Source of the DNA: Myxococcales bacterium
GTDB lineage: Bacteria; Myxococcota_A; Polyangia; Polyangiales; JADJMO01
Direction: 5' to 3'
NCBI GenBank assembly: GCA_016709545.1
Contig: JADJMO010000033.1
Location: 1 to 64,000 of the forward strand
DNA: 64,000 nt
The notes beneath the pieces are model-generated. The model saw only the letters and a list, made by a program, of their open reading frames with translations, was not told the origin of the DNA and made no database searches. Position numbers and translations under genes: made by a program. The first letter of the stretch is position 1; every line of letters starts with the position of its first letter. This document shows positions 32,257 to 41,826 of this stretch, one piece after another.

Positions 32257-32751
32257 ATGGCCAACACCCGCAAGAAGACCACCCGCAAGCCCCGCGCCAA
32301 GAAGGCAGCTGCCGAGAACCGTCGTGGCTCTCCCGAGGCGATCGAGAAGCGCCGCGTCGCGCGCGCCTTCAACGATCTCCTCGGTGGGAACGTGTCCGCG
32401 AAGAAGATCGACGGTCGCACGGAGAAGCGCCGCGCCCGTCTGCTCAAAGATCTGAGCAGCGAGAGCAAGAAGGAGCTCAAGCCGATCGACGTGCTCTCCC
32501 ACGTCAAGGAGCTGCTCGAACTCGGAGAGACCTTGAGCAGCATCCGCAAGGTGCGCACGGTCCCCCGTCCCCGCCCCGCCGACGACGACGCGGTCGCGCT
32601 GGTGAAGCGCCTGCACGCGGCCTACGCGTTCCCGCTCGTGGCCTACCGCTTCGTCGGCATCGGCGAGGATTCGCTCACCAAGGCCGGCGTCAAGGAGGGC
32701 GGAGCCGCTCCGCCGGCCAAGCGCCGCGGTCGCAAGAAGAAGGCGGCCTAG
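32257..32751 (+). CDS. Lysine/alanine-rich basic protein
   Basis: The protein has 164 residues. The first 25 residues (MANTRKKTTRKPRAKKAAAE) and the last 15 (KRRGRKKKAA) are strongly basic, resembling histone-H1-type tails that bind DNA or RNA. The middle (VARAFNDLLGGNVSAKKIDG, LKPIDVLSHVKELLELGETL) is helical without a recognised domain. Basic-tailed proteins of this kind occur in Myxococcota as possible nucleoid-associated proteins, but no evidence fixes the role. ATG at 32257. Confidence 0.7.
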   Translation: MANTRKKTTRKPRAKKAAAENRRGSPEAIEKRRVARAFNDLLGGNVSAKKIDGRTEKRRARLLKDLSSESKKELKPIDVLSHVKELLELGETLSSIRKVRTVPRPRPADDDAVALVKRLHAAYAFPLVAYRFVGIGEDSLTKAGVKEGGAAPPAKRRGRKKKAA

Positions 32752-32974
32752 TCCTTCGCCGCGTGACGCCCCGCGGATCCGATCTCGCGGGCGTCGCACT
32801 TCGAGGCCCTCCATTCGCGTCCGCGGGTGGGGGGCTTTGCGCATTCGTGCCCTGGATCAGCCTCGGAACCAGCTCAGCGCGAGCGGAGCGCCATCAGTCC
32901 CGATCATGCGCGCCCGCATGTTCGGGGCGGGAGGCTTGGTCTCGGCGAGGACCTCCCTCTACACTGCCCTCACC

Positions 32975-34565
32975 ATGCGTCTCCTCTCTTGTTGCCTCTT
33001 GGTCCTCGTGGGGTGCAGCGGCGCGAGCTTCGAGACCGTCGCCCCGCTGGATACAGATCCCGGGGATGACGGGGCGGATTCGTCCACCGAGGGAGGAGCC
33101 GACGCGAGCGACAGTGGCGCGAGTGACACGGCGGGCGACGCGGACGCAGTGCCGGTGGACGGCGACGGCGCGCCTCCGTGCGACGTGACCAAGACCCCCG
33201 CCGAGGCGTCGTGCGTGCTCCGCGACGATCTCGGCATCTTCGTCTCCACCGATCTGGGCAACGACGGCAACCCGGGGACGCGCGCCGCGCCGGTCAAGAC
33301 GCTGGCCAAGGCGCTCGCGCTGGCGAAGGACGCCAAGAAGCGGGTCTATGCGTGCGCGGAGCAGTTCAACGAAGCCGTCACCGCGCCCGATGGCGTCTCC
33401 GCGTACGGCGGACTCGACTGCAAGACCGGATGGACGACCGTGATCGGGCAGAGCAAGGTCGTCTCCACGACCTCGCCCACGTTGCGGGTGCGCGACGCCT
33501 CGGTCGGGGTCACCTTCGTGAGCTTCGACTTCCACGCGCCGAAGGGCACCGGCGTCTCCGGCTCCTCGGTCGCCGCGGTCGTCGCCAGCTCCAAGGCCAG
33601 CTTCGAGCTCTGCGCGTTCACCGCCGACGTCGCGACCGCGGGCGTCGAGGGCGACGCCGGGGCGTTCGGCAGCCTCGGCGACTCGGGCAAGCTCGGTCAG
33701 GACGCGCGCACGATCGCGGCGTGTCCCGACCAGCCGCTCGGCGGCAAGGGCGGCGTCGACTTCAGCAACGGCGGCTCGGGCGCGAACGCCTGCGACCTCA
33801 CCACCACGGGGTTCGGGCCCAAGGGCTACAACGCCTCGCTGGTGAAGGACGCGACCTGCGGGCTCGGCACCCAGTTCGATGGAGGCAGCGGCGTGTGCGG
33901 GTTGCTCGTCCCTGGCAAGGGCTTCCTCACCGGTCTCGACAAGGGGTGCCCGGCCACGGACGGCGCCAACGGCGGCGCGGGCAAGAGCCTCGGTGCCGTC
34001 ACCGCCGACGGCCTCGCGGCGGCGCTCCCTGGCGGCGATGGGATCATCGGCGGCGCAGGTGGGGGTGGAGGCGGCGGTGGCGCCGGTCTGCTGAGCACCA
34101 GCGCGGCCGCGGGTGGCGGCGGCGGCGGCGCAGGCGGCCAGGGTGGCGGTGGCGGCAGGGGGTGGAAAGCCTGGTGGATCGAGCGTCGCGTTCCTCTCGT
34201 TCAATTCCGAGGTCACGTTGACCAAGTGTGATCTGCACGCGGGCGATGCCGGCAACGGCGGCAATGGCGGGACCGGTTCGACCGGAGGCGACGGAGGCAA
34301 GGGCGCCGAGGGCGGCAAGCCCAAGACGAACCCCAACGAGCGCGGGTGCCGCGGGGGCGACGGCGCGCGCGGCGGCACCGGTGGCGGCGGCGGCGGCGGT
34401 GGTGGCGGCAGCTCGATCGGGATCCTCGTCGTCGGCAGCAAACCGAAGCGCACGGGTGGCACCGTCACGCTCGGCACGCCCGGGTCGGGCGGCAACGGCG
34501 GCATGGGCGTGACCCGCGCCGCCAAGGGCGACGAGGGCGCGGCGGTCGAGCAGCTGAATCTGTGA
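32975..34565 (+). CDS. Glycine-rich surface lipoprotein, one frameshift
   Basis: The signal MRLLSCCLLVLVGC ends in a lipobox, followed by an acidic Asp/Ser/Gly linker. GIFVSTDLGNDGNPGTRAAP then VKTLAKALALAKDA is the start of a DUF1565-like parallel beta-helix (VSxxxGNDxNPGTxxxPxKTLxxAL), with strands up to about residue 230. Long glycine-rich segments follow (GGAGGGGGGGGAGLLST and GGTGGGGGGGGGGSS). Near 34163 an extra base shifts GGGGRGWKAW to GGGGKPGGSSVAFLSFNSEV, after which the product ends VEQLNL at 34565. The G-run location suggests a sequencing error. Likely a cell-surface beta-helix protein. Confidence 0.75.
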
Positions 34566-34627
34566 TCGCGCGCGGCTGACCCGTAACGGCCCTGGGAGGC
34601 GAGAGACGAATCTCTCGAGGTGCGGTG

Positions 34628-36268
34628 ATGCGGCGCGTGTCGAGGGTGCGGGGGGTCGCGGTCGATCACGAGATCTTCACGCCGGCGGATGGAGCGAGCC
34701 CCGAGCATCGGCGCGTGCTCGGTGCGCGCGAAGCGTGTGGTTGCGTGGATTCGTGGCTGGACGACCCCCACAGCCTCGTCGAGCTCTCTCGCCTGTTCCA
34801 CGCGCGAAGGGGCGCGTTCCCGCACGGGCTCGAGGCGCCGCAACGGCGGGAGGCCCTCGCCGCGTTCCTGCGAGAGCAGATCGACCATGGGTCGTTGCGC
34901 GTGGCCGAGCTCCACCCTCCGCCGCCGCTCCCCCCGAACCCGGGCGCCAAGGCCGCGAAGGCAGCGGCCGAGGAGAGCGCACCGGTCGCGGAGCCACTCG
35001 GCTGGTTCGAGGTCACCGTCGTCGACGCGTGGGGCAAGCCCGTCGACGGCGTCGAGCTCGAGTTCTCCTACCAGGGCACGCGCAAGAAGCTCACGACCCC
35101 GGGCAGCGGCAAGGCGCGGCTCCCCGACGTGCCGTCGTCGTTCGGATCGGCGCGCATCGTGAACGTGAAGGCCGTGCGCGACACGCTGCGGCCGCGGTGG
35201 AAGGACGCGCTCCAGCCCACCGATCTGCCGCCCGATCTCGAGAACCCAGAGAAGCTCGGCCTCGACGCCGCGGAGCTCGTCACCTCGCTCGAGAGCCAGA
35301 GCCCGAAGACCCTGGTCCTCGTGAAGCCGCTCACGCGCATCCGGCTCGTCGGCATGCATTTCGACACCAACAAGTGCTTCTTGAAGCCGTCGGCGATGCC
35401 CGGCATCAAGCAGGTGGTCTCGGTCTACCAGCGCAATCCCACCGGCAAGCTGCTCGTGCTCGGTCACACGGACACGACCGCCGACGACGCCTACAACCTC
35501 GATCTGTCGGTCGAGCGCGCCGAGGCGGTGAAGGCCTATTTCAAGGACGACGTCGCCGCGTGGGAGGCCTGGTTCGGCGAGGGGAAGCCCTCGCAGAAGC
35601 GGTGGGGCCAGCGCGAGACGAGCCAGATGATCGCGGCGCTGCCCTGCGAGCAGTCCGTCGCGGGCTTCCAGTCGTGGAGCAACGACACCCGCGGCACGGC
35701 GCTCGAGGTGGACGGCATCGCCGGTCCGAAGACGCGCAAGGCGCTGATCGAGGCGTACATGGCGCTCGACGGCACCACGCTGCCCGCCGCGATCGAAGCG
35801 GTGGTGCACGGGTGTGGCGAGTTCTTCCCGCGCACCGACGAGGGCGACCAGTTCGGCGCCGACGGGGTGGCCGCGGCCGAGAACCGCCGCGTGGAGATGT
35901 ACTGCTTCGACGAGGAGATCGCCCCGCCGGTGCCGGGGAAGAAGGCGACGAAGGGCGAGCCCGAGGTCGAGCAGTGGAAGAAGCAGGTCACGCGCACCAT
36001 CGACTTCGGATCGGAGGGCGACGAGCAGGTCGGCAAGATCTGGATGGAGCTCTGGGACAAGAGCGGTCAGAAGACGCTGGCCGGCGCCAGCTACACGATC
36101 ACCGGTGAACGCGACTACGAGGGCACGACCGACGGGACCGGGCGGCTCCTGCACGACCTCGTCCCGCACGGCGACTACCGCATCCGCGTCGACGGGTGCG
36201 ACGAGGACTCGGCGGCGCTCGTGCTGCCCAAGGCCGACGACGAACCCCAGATCCGCTTCCTCGTCTGA
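34628..36268 (+). CDS. OmpA-like / peptidoglycan-binding multidomain protein
   Basis: The protein has 546 residues and no signal peptide. Residues 1-100 are helical. An Ig-like domain (GWFEVTVVDAWGKPVDGVEL) spans about 120-180. The OmpA-like fold starts at IRLVGMHFDTNKCFLKPSAM and continues KLLVLGHTDTTADDAYNLDL, SVERAEAVKAYF. A peptidoglycan_binding_1-like piece is inserted (ALEVDGIAGPKTRKALIEAY), and the OmpA end GADGVAAAENRRVEMYCF closes the fold. A C-terminal SpaA-like domain (ASYTITGERDYEGTTDGTGR) follows. Similar Myxococcota proteins neighbour type VI secretion parts. It precedes the metalloprotease gene by 11 bp. ATG 34628 chosen; GTG at 34625 also possible. Confidence 0.8.
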   Translation: MRRVSRVRGVAVDHEIFTPADGASPEHRRVLGAREACGCVDSWLDDPHSLVELSRLFHARRGAFPHGLEAPQRREALAAFLREQIDHGSLRVAELHPPPPLPPNPGAKAAKAAAEESAPVAEPLGWFEVTVVDAWGKPVDGVELEFSYQGTRKKLTTPGSGKARLPDVPSSFGSARIVNVKAVRDTLRPRWKDALQPTDLPPDLENPEKLGLDAAELVTSLESQSPKTLVLVKPLTRIRLVGMHFDTNKCFLKPSAMPGIKQVVSVYQRNPTGKLLVLGHTDTTADDAYNLDLSVERAEAVKAYFKDDVAAWEAWFGEGKPSQKRWGQRETSQMIAALPCEQSVAGFQSWSNDTRGTALEVDGIAGPKTRKALIEAYMALDGTTLPAAIEAVVHGCGEFFPRTDEGDQFGADGVAAAENRRVEMYCFDEEIAPPVPGKKATKGEPEVEQWKKQVTRTIDFGSEGDEQVGKIWMELWDKSGQKTLAGASYTITGERDYEGTTDGTGRLLHDLVPHGDYRIRVDGCDEDSAALVLPKADDEPQIRFLV

Positions 36269-36279
36269 AGGACTGCACC

Positions 36280-37662
36280 ATGAGCCTGCGCGTCAAACTC
36301 AATGCGGTGAAGTCCAAGCTCAACGGGGTCGACAAGGTCACGGGGCTGAAGCTCGAGCTCACCACCGGCGGCGCGGGCCCGACCAACGCCACCACCGCCG
36401 CGCAGGACGCCACGATCGAGTTCTACGAGCGGGCGGGCTCGGGCGACGCCGCGAAGTCCGACCGCCTGTTCGCCACCCTCACGTTCCAGATCAAGGTCGA
36501 CGCGGCCGGCAAGAACCCGGAGATGGACGGCAACAACGCGTCCCCGACCAACCTCGCCTACGAGGCGTTCGTGCGCGGGCCCCTGGTGAAGTTCTCGAGC
36601 GGGGGCGCGATCAAGTCGACCGCCTGGAAGGCGCCCGATCTCTCGAGCGACTTCTGGGTCGACCTGGATCTGAGCGCGCAAGGCAAGAACTTCACGCGCG
36701 CGGGGCTCCTCTACCTGCCGTGGGAGAGCGCGGTCGAGAACAACGCGCTCGAGATCGGCGCCAAGCTGTTGATCGCCGGCACGGTCGAGGCCGACGTGAA
36801 GGACAACAACCAGGTCAGCGTGCCGCTCGACCACAAGGCGGTGCCCGAGGACGGCTCGGGCACGGCCAAGTTCGACTGCGTGGGCGTCGGGATCGTCTAC
36901 CCGGTCGAGAACGCGCTGTGGGCACCCAAGGCCTTCAAGAGCTCGGCGAAGGCGGCCAAGATGGTCGCCTCGACCATCAACGTGTTCCTGCACGACCAGA
37001 TCCTCGTCAAGCACTCGACGACCGCCGCGCCGATCACGCTCGCCGACCTGCGGACGCGGTTCGCGAAGATCTTCACCAACGCGGGGCTGCCCGCACCCAC
37101 GCTGACCGAGAAGACGGCCGCCGAGCTGACGGCGGCGGGGTTCGAGCAGCGCAGCACGACCCGCGGCACGCGCTGGACGGCGAAGACCGCGCTCATGGCC
37201 GACACCGCGAGCCACCTGGACACCGACGGGGTCGAGGTGCCGTTCTTCGACTTCTGGGTCGTGTTCGAGCCCACGCTCACGCCGGTCACGACCTCGGAAG
37301 GCGCCGAGGCCGAGGAGATCGCGGACTTCGACCCGTCCACGAGCAAGAAGCACGTCCTCTGGCCCACCGCGGTGATGAACAACAACGTGGCGCTGACCCA
37401 CGGGTGCGGCGTGCACCCGACCCTCGGCGCCACGGAGTACCCGGCGAACTACCTGGTCACCACGATCGCCCACGAGCTCGGTCACGCCCTCGGGTTGCGC
37501 CACGCCCTCATGGCGACCGGTTCGGGGTACGATCTCGGTCCGGCGGGTCACTTCGACAACGCCCGCGGTCTCATGAGCTACTCCGAGATCACGGACGGCA
37601 TCTGCCCCCTCGGCTTCTTCGGCCCCGTGCACAAGTCCACCCTGGAGAAGAGGTTCCTGTGA
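36280..37662 (+). CDS. Metzincin-type zinc metalloprotease without signal peptide
   Basis: The protein has 460 residues. TIAHELGHALGLRHAL is the HExxHxxGxxH zinc site, with catalytic Glu, and GLMSYSEITDG supplies the Met-turn. The first 300 residues are beta-rich (MSLRVKLNAVKSKLNGVDKV, LKLELTTGGAGPTNA) with no Sec or Tat signal, so it is cytoplasmic or exported by a dedicated machine. It sits 11 bp after the OmpA-like gene, and its stop overlaps the start of the following lipoprotein gene (GTGA). This layout suggests an exported protease with a coupled envelope partner. Substrate unknown. Confidence 0.85.
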   Translation: MSLRVKLNAVKSKLNGVDKVTGLKLELTTGGAGPTNATTAAQDATIEFYERAGSGDAAKSDRLFATLTFQIKVDAAGKNPEMDGNNASPTNLAYEAFVRGPLVKFSSGGAIKSTAWKAPDLSSDFWVDLDLSAQGKNFTRAGLLYLPWESAVENNALEIGAKLLIAGTVEADVKDNNQVSVPLDHKAVPEDGSGTAKFDCVGVGIVYPVENALWAPKAFKSSAKAAKMVASTINVFLHDQILVKHSTTAAPITLADLRTRFAKIFTNAGLPAPTLTEKTAAELTAAGFEQRSTTRGTRWTAKTALMADTASHLDTDGVEVPFFDFWVVFEPTLTPVTTSEGAEAEEIADFDPSTSKKHVLWPTAVMNNNVALTHGCGVHPTLGATEYPANYLVTTIAHELGHALGLRHALMATGSGYDLGPAGHFDNARGLMSYSEITDGICPLGFFGPVHKSTLEKRFL

Positions 37663-39579
37663 CCCGCGCTCGCGGCGTCGCGCTGCTCGGCGTGGCGCTC
37701 GCGAGCTGTTGCGCACCCCGCGTGACGACGCCACCGCCACCCGCGGCGTGCCCGTCGGACACGACCACCCTCTCGGTGGGGGATCACCGCGTGTGTGTGG
37801 AGACGCTGCCCGTCGCGCGCGGCGACTACCGCACGTGCGTGGAGGCTGGGGCGTGCGCCCCGCCTCCGTTCTCGGCCCACCTCGCGTGGGGCGCCGATCA
37901 CGCAGGAGAGCCCATGCCGAGCGCCCCGGAGCAAGCGCGTGTCTATTGCGCGTGGGCGAAGCGGAGGCTGCCGACGAGCCCGGAGTCGACGGCGACGGTC
38001 GCCGCGTTCGGCCCCGCGCCTCCGGGGTCGTTCCGCTGCGTGACCGAACCCGGTGCCGCGGCGCGGTCGCGGGCGGCGACCCGACCCGAGAGCGCAGAGA
38101 AGATGACCCACGTGAACACGCAAGCGGGCTTCGCGAGCCTCGCCTCGCTGAAGGGCGCGCTGTTCGCGGCGCTGGTGCTCGACGACACGGGGGAGGCGAC
38201 CTGCACGAAGCTCCGCCTGGAACCAACGAAGGTTCCAGGTCAGCACGAGCTGGTCCTGTTCGCACACGCGGGCGTGGCCGAGAGTCGACACCCGTTCGAG
38301 CTCCGCGGTGGGACGCTGCACTTCACCCAGGAGGGGAGGATCGAGGACCGACTCGCGGGCAGCGACGAACAATCCATGATCTTCGTCGGCGGTGCTCCGT
38401 GGTTCCACGGAGAGCTCGAGTGCTCCGGGGTGCCGGTCATGCGGCCGGTCGTCCGTCCGTTCGCGACCCGCACGCCGACCGATACGGAGCTCGCCGACCC
38501 GGCGAAGCGGCGCCAGTTCCTCGTCCACGACGACCGGGTGTTCTTCGTGAGGGAGCCGGATCTGCCAGGAACCCCGGGCCGCTGCGTGCGTGCAGGGTTC
38601 GACCACGACGCGTCACGCCCGAGGACCAGCGCGACGTTGCGCGTCGAAGCGCGCGCGGCCGAGCGATTCTACGTGGTCAGCGAGTACACCCAGCAGGGCA
38701 AGGTGTTCGTGTCGCCGGCCGACGACCGCTCGTGGCGGTCGGGTCTGCTGCCCTCGGGGCTGTTTGCGCGCAAGAGCGACGCGGCGGGCTGGCAGCTCGG
38801 GGACGCGACCCTCTTCCTGGACGAGGCGCAGTGCACAGCGAGCGCGCCGCACGCCCCGCACGCCGAGCCCGACCGGCGGTTCCGCCACGCCATCATCGCC
38901 GATTGGACCGAGTTCGCGCGCACCCATCGGGAGATGTTCTGGGTCGACCCTTCGGGCCAGGGCTGCGAGCGCGTGGAGCTCGACGCCGAGCCCGGCTTCC
39001 CGCTGCTCTCCACGTGGACGTGGACCCCTCTCGGCAGCACCCAGCCCACCCGGTACGACGTGACGGTGGACGCCGACGGTGTCTGGCTGCGCACGCCGAG
39101 CTGTCTCGAGCACACCGAGCTCCAGGGCGTGGCGACGCACCGCGACGGCTTCCAGATCGGTGGATCGACCGTGTTCGAGAGCCGCGCCGCGTGCGAGGCC
39201 CAGCGCAAGACCACGCACCCGTTCGTGCACCACTGCCCGGCCCTCGCGGCGCTCGCGCGTCCCGGGCCCTGCCGCCCGACTCGCTCGCGGCCCACGGGGC
39301 GCGACTGGCTTCATCCGCGACGGCCTCGGGCAGTGCGTGCCGACCACGATCGAGCTCGCCCCGAGCTGGAACCTCCTCACCAAGGACCCCTCACCGCCGT
39401 CGCTCGAAGGGGTCTGGCGCCGCGAGGGCAAGGCGTTCGACGTCTACGAGTGGCCGTGGACGCACACGCTGTTCGGCGGTCGCCGCGGCGCGATCGAGCG
39501 GCGCCCGAACGGGGAGATCGCGATCCAGTTCGAGGTCATCCACCCCACGCTCGCCGCCTGCAAGAAGGCGAAGCCCTAG
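37659..39579 (+). CDS. Large lipoprotein with truncated FGE-like N-terminal domain, one frameshift
   Basis: The signal VTRARGVALLGVALASCC has a lipobox. HRVCVETLPVARGDYRTCVE, AGACAPPPFSAHLAWGADHA and ARVYCAWAKRRLPTSPEST is the first third of a SUMF1/FGE domain; the rest is absent. Three related cysteine-containing beta modules follow (for instance FLVHDDRVFFVREPDLPGTP and GRCVRAGFDHD). Near 39290 the frame changes by one base to GATGFIRDGLGQCVPTTIEL and ends ACKKAKP at 39579. It is translationally coupled to the protease gene, so it may be an anchored partner or inhibitor; that is inference. Confidence 0.75.
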
Positions 39580-39586
39580 CGAGCGC

Positions 39587-40171
39587 TCAGTACAGGAACC
39601 ACACGAGCCCCCGCTCCTTCGCGCCCTCCACCCACTCGCGCAGCTCGGCGAGCGCGAAGGTGAGCGCCTCGTCCTTGTTCGGGAGCTTCTGCAGGGCGTG
39701 GATCGCGACGCGCAGGCCATCGACGCCGTCGGGCAGCAGCGAGCCACACACGGGGTAGGCGTCGACCTTGCTGGTCTTCGGGATCGGCATCGGCACGACG
39801 CCCTTGCCGAGCACCTTCATCAAGCGTGGCAGCTTCGCCGTCCGTAGCAGCGGATCGAGGCTCTGCTCCACCCGGTACGAGAGATCGCCGTGGGCGACCT
39901 GGGTGCCCAGCGTCAGGCACAGGAGCTCGAGGGCGTAGACGTACTGGAACCCGTGCCGCTTGGCCTTGCAGCGGCCGTCGACGATCTCCTCGAGGGCCGT
40001 GCGCAGGCTGGGCGCGCCGGCCGCGATCCGCTCGGCGAACCACTCGTCGGCGTGGCGGAGGCGCTTGCCCGCGCGGGCCTCGACGCGCGTGACCAGGGCG
40101 CGGTCCTTGCCGCCGAAGACCGCGGAGAGCACCTCCAGATCCACGGCATAGGCGGTGAAGCCGGCGCCCAT
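39587..40171 (-). CDS. DUF7691-like hypothetical protein
   Basis: The protein has 194 residues. It opens MGAGFTAYAVDLEVLSAVFG, a pattern (MGYGxxAYAVDLxxLxxxxGS) of a family of cytosolic proteins known as DUF7691 or similar, and continues KRLRHADEWFAERIAAGAPS and FQYVYALELLCLTLGTQVAH. The tail is ELREWVEGAKERGLVWFLY. Function unknown; relatives often sit near potential immunity genes. Its stop is 7 bp from the convergent lipoprotein's stop. Confidence 0.65.
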   Translation of the reverse strand: MGAGFTAYAVDLEVLSAVFGGKDRALVTRVEARAGKRLRHADEWFAERIAAGAPSLRTALEEIVDGRCKAKRHGFQYVYALELLCLTLGTQVAHGDLSYRVEQSLDPLLRTAKLPRLMKVLGKGVVPMPIPKTSKVDAYPVCGSLLPDGVDGLRVAIHALQKLPNKDEALTFALAELREWVEGAKERGLVWFLY

Positions 40172-40178
40172 GGCGACC

Positions 40179-41204
40179 TCAGGGTGCTGCGAGGCGTCGC
40201 AGCGTGTCCATGAGCTCCGGCCCACGCACCGGGCGCAGGACCGTCTCGTAGTTCTCGACGCGGGCCGCCTCGAGGATCGCCTCGGCGTCGACGCCGAGCG
40301 CGAGGATGGCGAGGACGTGGAGGTGCGGGTTGCGCACGACCAGCCCCTGCAGCAGCTGCTCGACGTCGCGCGCGGCCAGGTCGACGAGCGCCACGGCGGG
40401 CAAGGCGTCGACGATGGTGGCGATGTCCGTGAAGCTCTCGATGACGGTCACGTCGCACCCGCCCGCGACGAGGTGGCGCGCGAGGCTCGCCCGCGCGAAA
40501 CGGTCGCTGTGCACGAGGAGCATCCGCAGACGCGCGCGGCTGCTGCTGCGTGGCTCGGTGCTGGGGAGCGACGCCGGGAGGCTCCGGGTAGACTGGCTGC
40601 CGGTCGGCTGGGCGTGGAGCGCGGGGTTCGACGCCCGCATCCTCCGGGCCGACTCGTACGCGAGTTCGCGCTCCGAGACGTGCACCTCGGCCACGGGCTC
40701 GACGCCGCTCGCGGGGCGCGCCCACACGGCCTTGGTCAGGGCCTCCAGGAACTCCGCGACGGCGCGGGGGCCGAGTTCGGCGGTCAGCGCGTCGAGCAGA
40801 TGCGCGCGGGCGAAATCGAGGATCGCGTCGGGGTCGGTCGGGAGCGAGGCGCGGCGCGCGGTGCGCAGGGCCGCCTGCAAGAAGATGCGCGAGCCCGGAT
40901 CGCCGCCGAACGCAGCCTCGAGGGTCTCGAGGAGCGCGGCTTGGGCGCCGTTCGGCGTGGACTGTGGCTTGGCAGCGGCGATGACGTCCTCCCGAGGGTG
41001 AGCCCCGAGGGTTTGGGGATGCAGTCTGTGAGGAGCGGTCGCAGACGCCAGTGGCAGGCGATGGAGTACTTCCTTGATACGCCGACCAGAGCCGCCTGTC
41101 AGGGGGCAGCGAGCAGGAAGCCACGCGGTATGTCCCGCCGCGATCCGGCCCTGGAAAATGCTGCAGGAGTCACCGCTCGGGCCGCGGTTGCTCGCAAGGT
41201 CCAT
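40179..41204 (-). CDS. Degenerate response-regulator-like protein, start uncertain
   Basis: The C-terminal 120 residues fold like a receiver domain: LRMLLVHSDRFARASLARHL, VALVDLAARDVEQLLQGLVV, LHVLAILALGVDAEAI and YETVLRPVRGPELMDTLRRL. The acidic pocket is reduced to HSD, and the phospho-acceptor position reads VDL, so phosphorylation is doubtful. An upstream helical domain (LLETLEAAFGGDPGSRIFLQ) and a linker precede it. The frame is open far upstream; ATG at 41204 is the nearest standard start but the first 70 residues look non-coding, and a non-standard start closer to 40990 is possible. Confidence 0.6.
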   Translation of the reverse strand: MDLASNRGPSGDSCSIFQGRIAAGHTAWLPARCPLTGGSGRRIKEVLHRLPLASATAPHRLHPQTLGAHPREDVIAAAKPQSTPNGAQAALLETLEAAFGGDPGSRIFLQAALRTARRASLPTDPDAILDFARAHLLDALTAELGPRAVAEFLEALTKAVWARPASGVEPVAEVHVSERELAYESARRMRASNPALHAQPTGSQSTRSLPASLPSTEPRSSSRARLRMLLVHSDRFARASLARHLVAGGCDVTVIESFTDIATIVDALPAVALVDLAARDVEQLLQGLVVRNPHLHVLAILALGVDAEAILEAARVENYETVLRPVRGPELMDTLRRLAAP

Positions 41205-41292
41205 GACGATTGGTTTGCGTGGCCGAGATGGGCCAACGGCTCGAGACCGCATCGTGACTCGATTGTTATCCGGATGTCGCAACGATGGTCGC

Positions 41293-41826
41293 ATGCGCCG
41301 CCTCCTCGCACTCCTCCTCGCGTCCACCTCGGGCTGTGGGGCCGCCGATCCCGACGCGGTCGCCAAGCCTCGTGACACCGGCCTCGCGTCCGAGGCATCC
41401 AGCGACGCTCCGCTCGACACCTCGGTGGTCGCGACCGATGCCGCGATGGACGCCGAGTCCGGCCCCTCGTTCCGGCCGACCGAGGGGACCAAGGCCGCCG
41501 TCGATCGCACGACCCCGTGCACCAAGGCCGAGGAGGGGCTGTTCCGCCCGGCGCCCGAGGACGAGGCGCTCGCCCAGGCGTGTCTGCCGACCTACCTGAT
41601 CTGGGCACCCGTGGTGTGCGGCGGCCCGCGCCCCGCGTGTACGTGCGGCCCCGATCGCTGCGCGGCGGGCGAGGTGGCCAAGCTCGTGAGCGGCGAGTTC
41701 TGCGTCTGCCTGAACCCGTGCGCCGTGCAGGCCAAGTCGGTGCTGTGCGCCGACGCCAAGCGCAAGTGCATCCCCGTCGACGACACGACCGGCAAGCAGA
41801 CCTACGTGTGCGGGGGCCTCTACTGA
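41293..41826 (+). CDS. Lipoprotein, cysteine-rich
   Basis: The protein has 177 residues. MRRLLALLLASTSGCGAADP carries the lipobox STSGC. An acidic linker precedes CTKAEEGLFRPAPEDEALAQ, CLPTYLIWAPVVCGGPRPAC, TCGPDRCAAGEVAKL, FCVCLNPCAVQAKSVLC and CIPVDDTTGKQTYVCGGLY. The cysteines probably form several disulphides. Its end overlaps the convergent S-formylglutathione hydrolase gene by 7 bp. Function unknown. Confidence 0.8.
   Translation: MRRLLALLLASTSGCGAADPDAVAKPRDTGLASEASSDAPLDTSVVATDAAMDAESGPSFRPTEGTKAAVDRTTPCTKAEEGLFRPAPEDEALAQACLPTYLIWAPVVCGGPRPACTCGPDRCAAGEVAKLVSGEFCVCLNPCAVQAKSVLCADAKRKCIPVDDTTGKQTYVCGGLY

Noticed and set aside
33980..34420. GGC/GGT-rich tract as a regulatory microsatellite
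   Set aside because: It encodes the glycine-rich part of the lipoprotein in a consistent frame apart from one probable indel.
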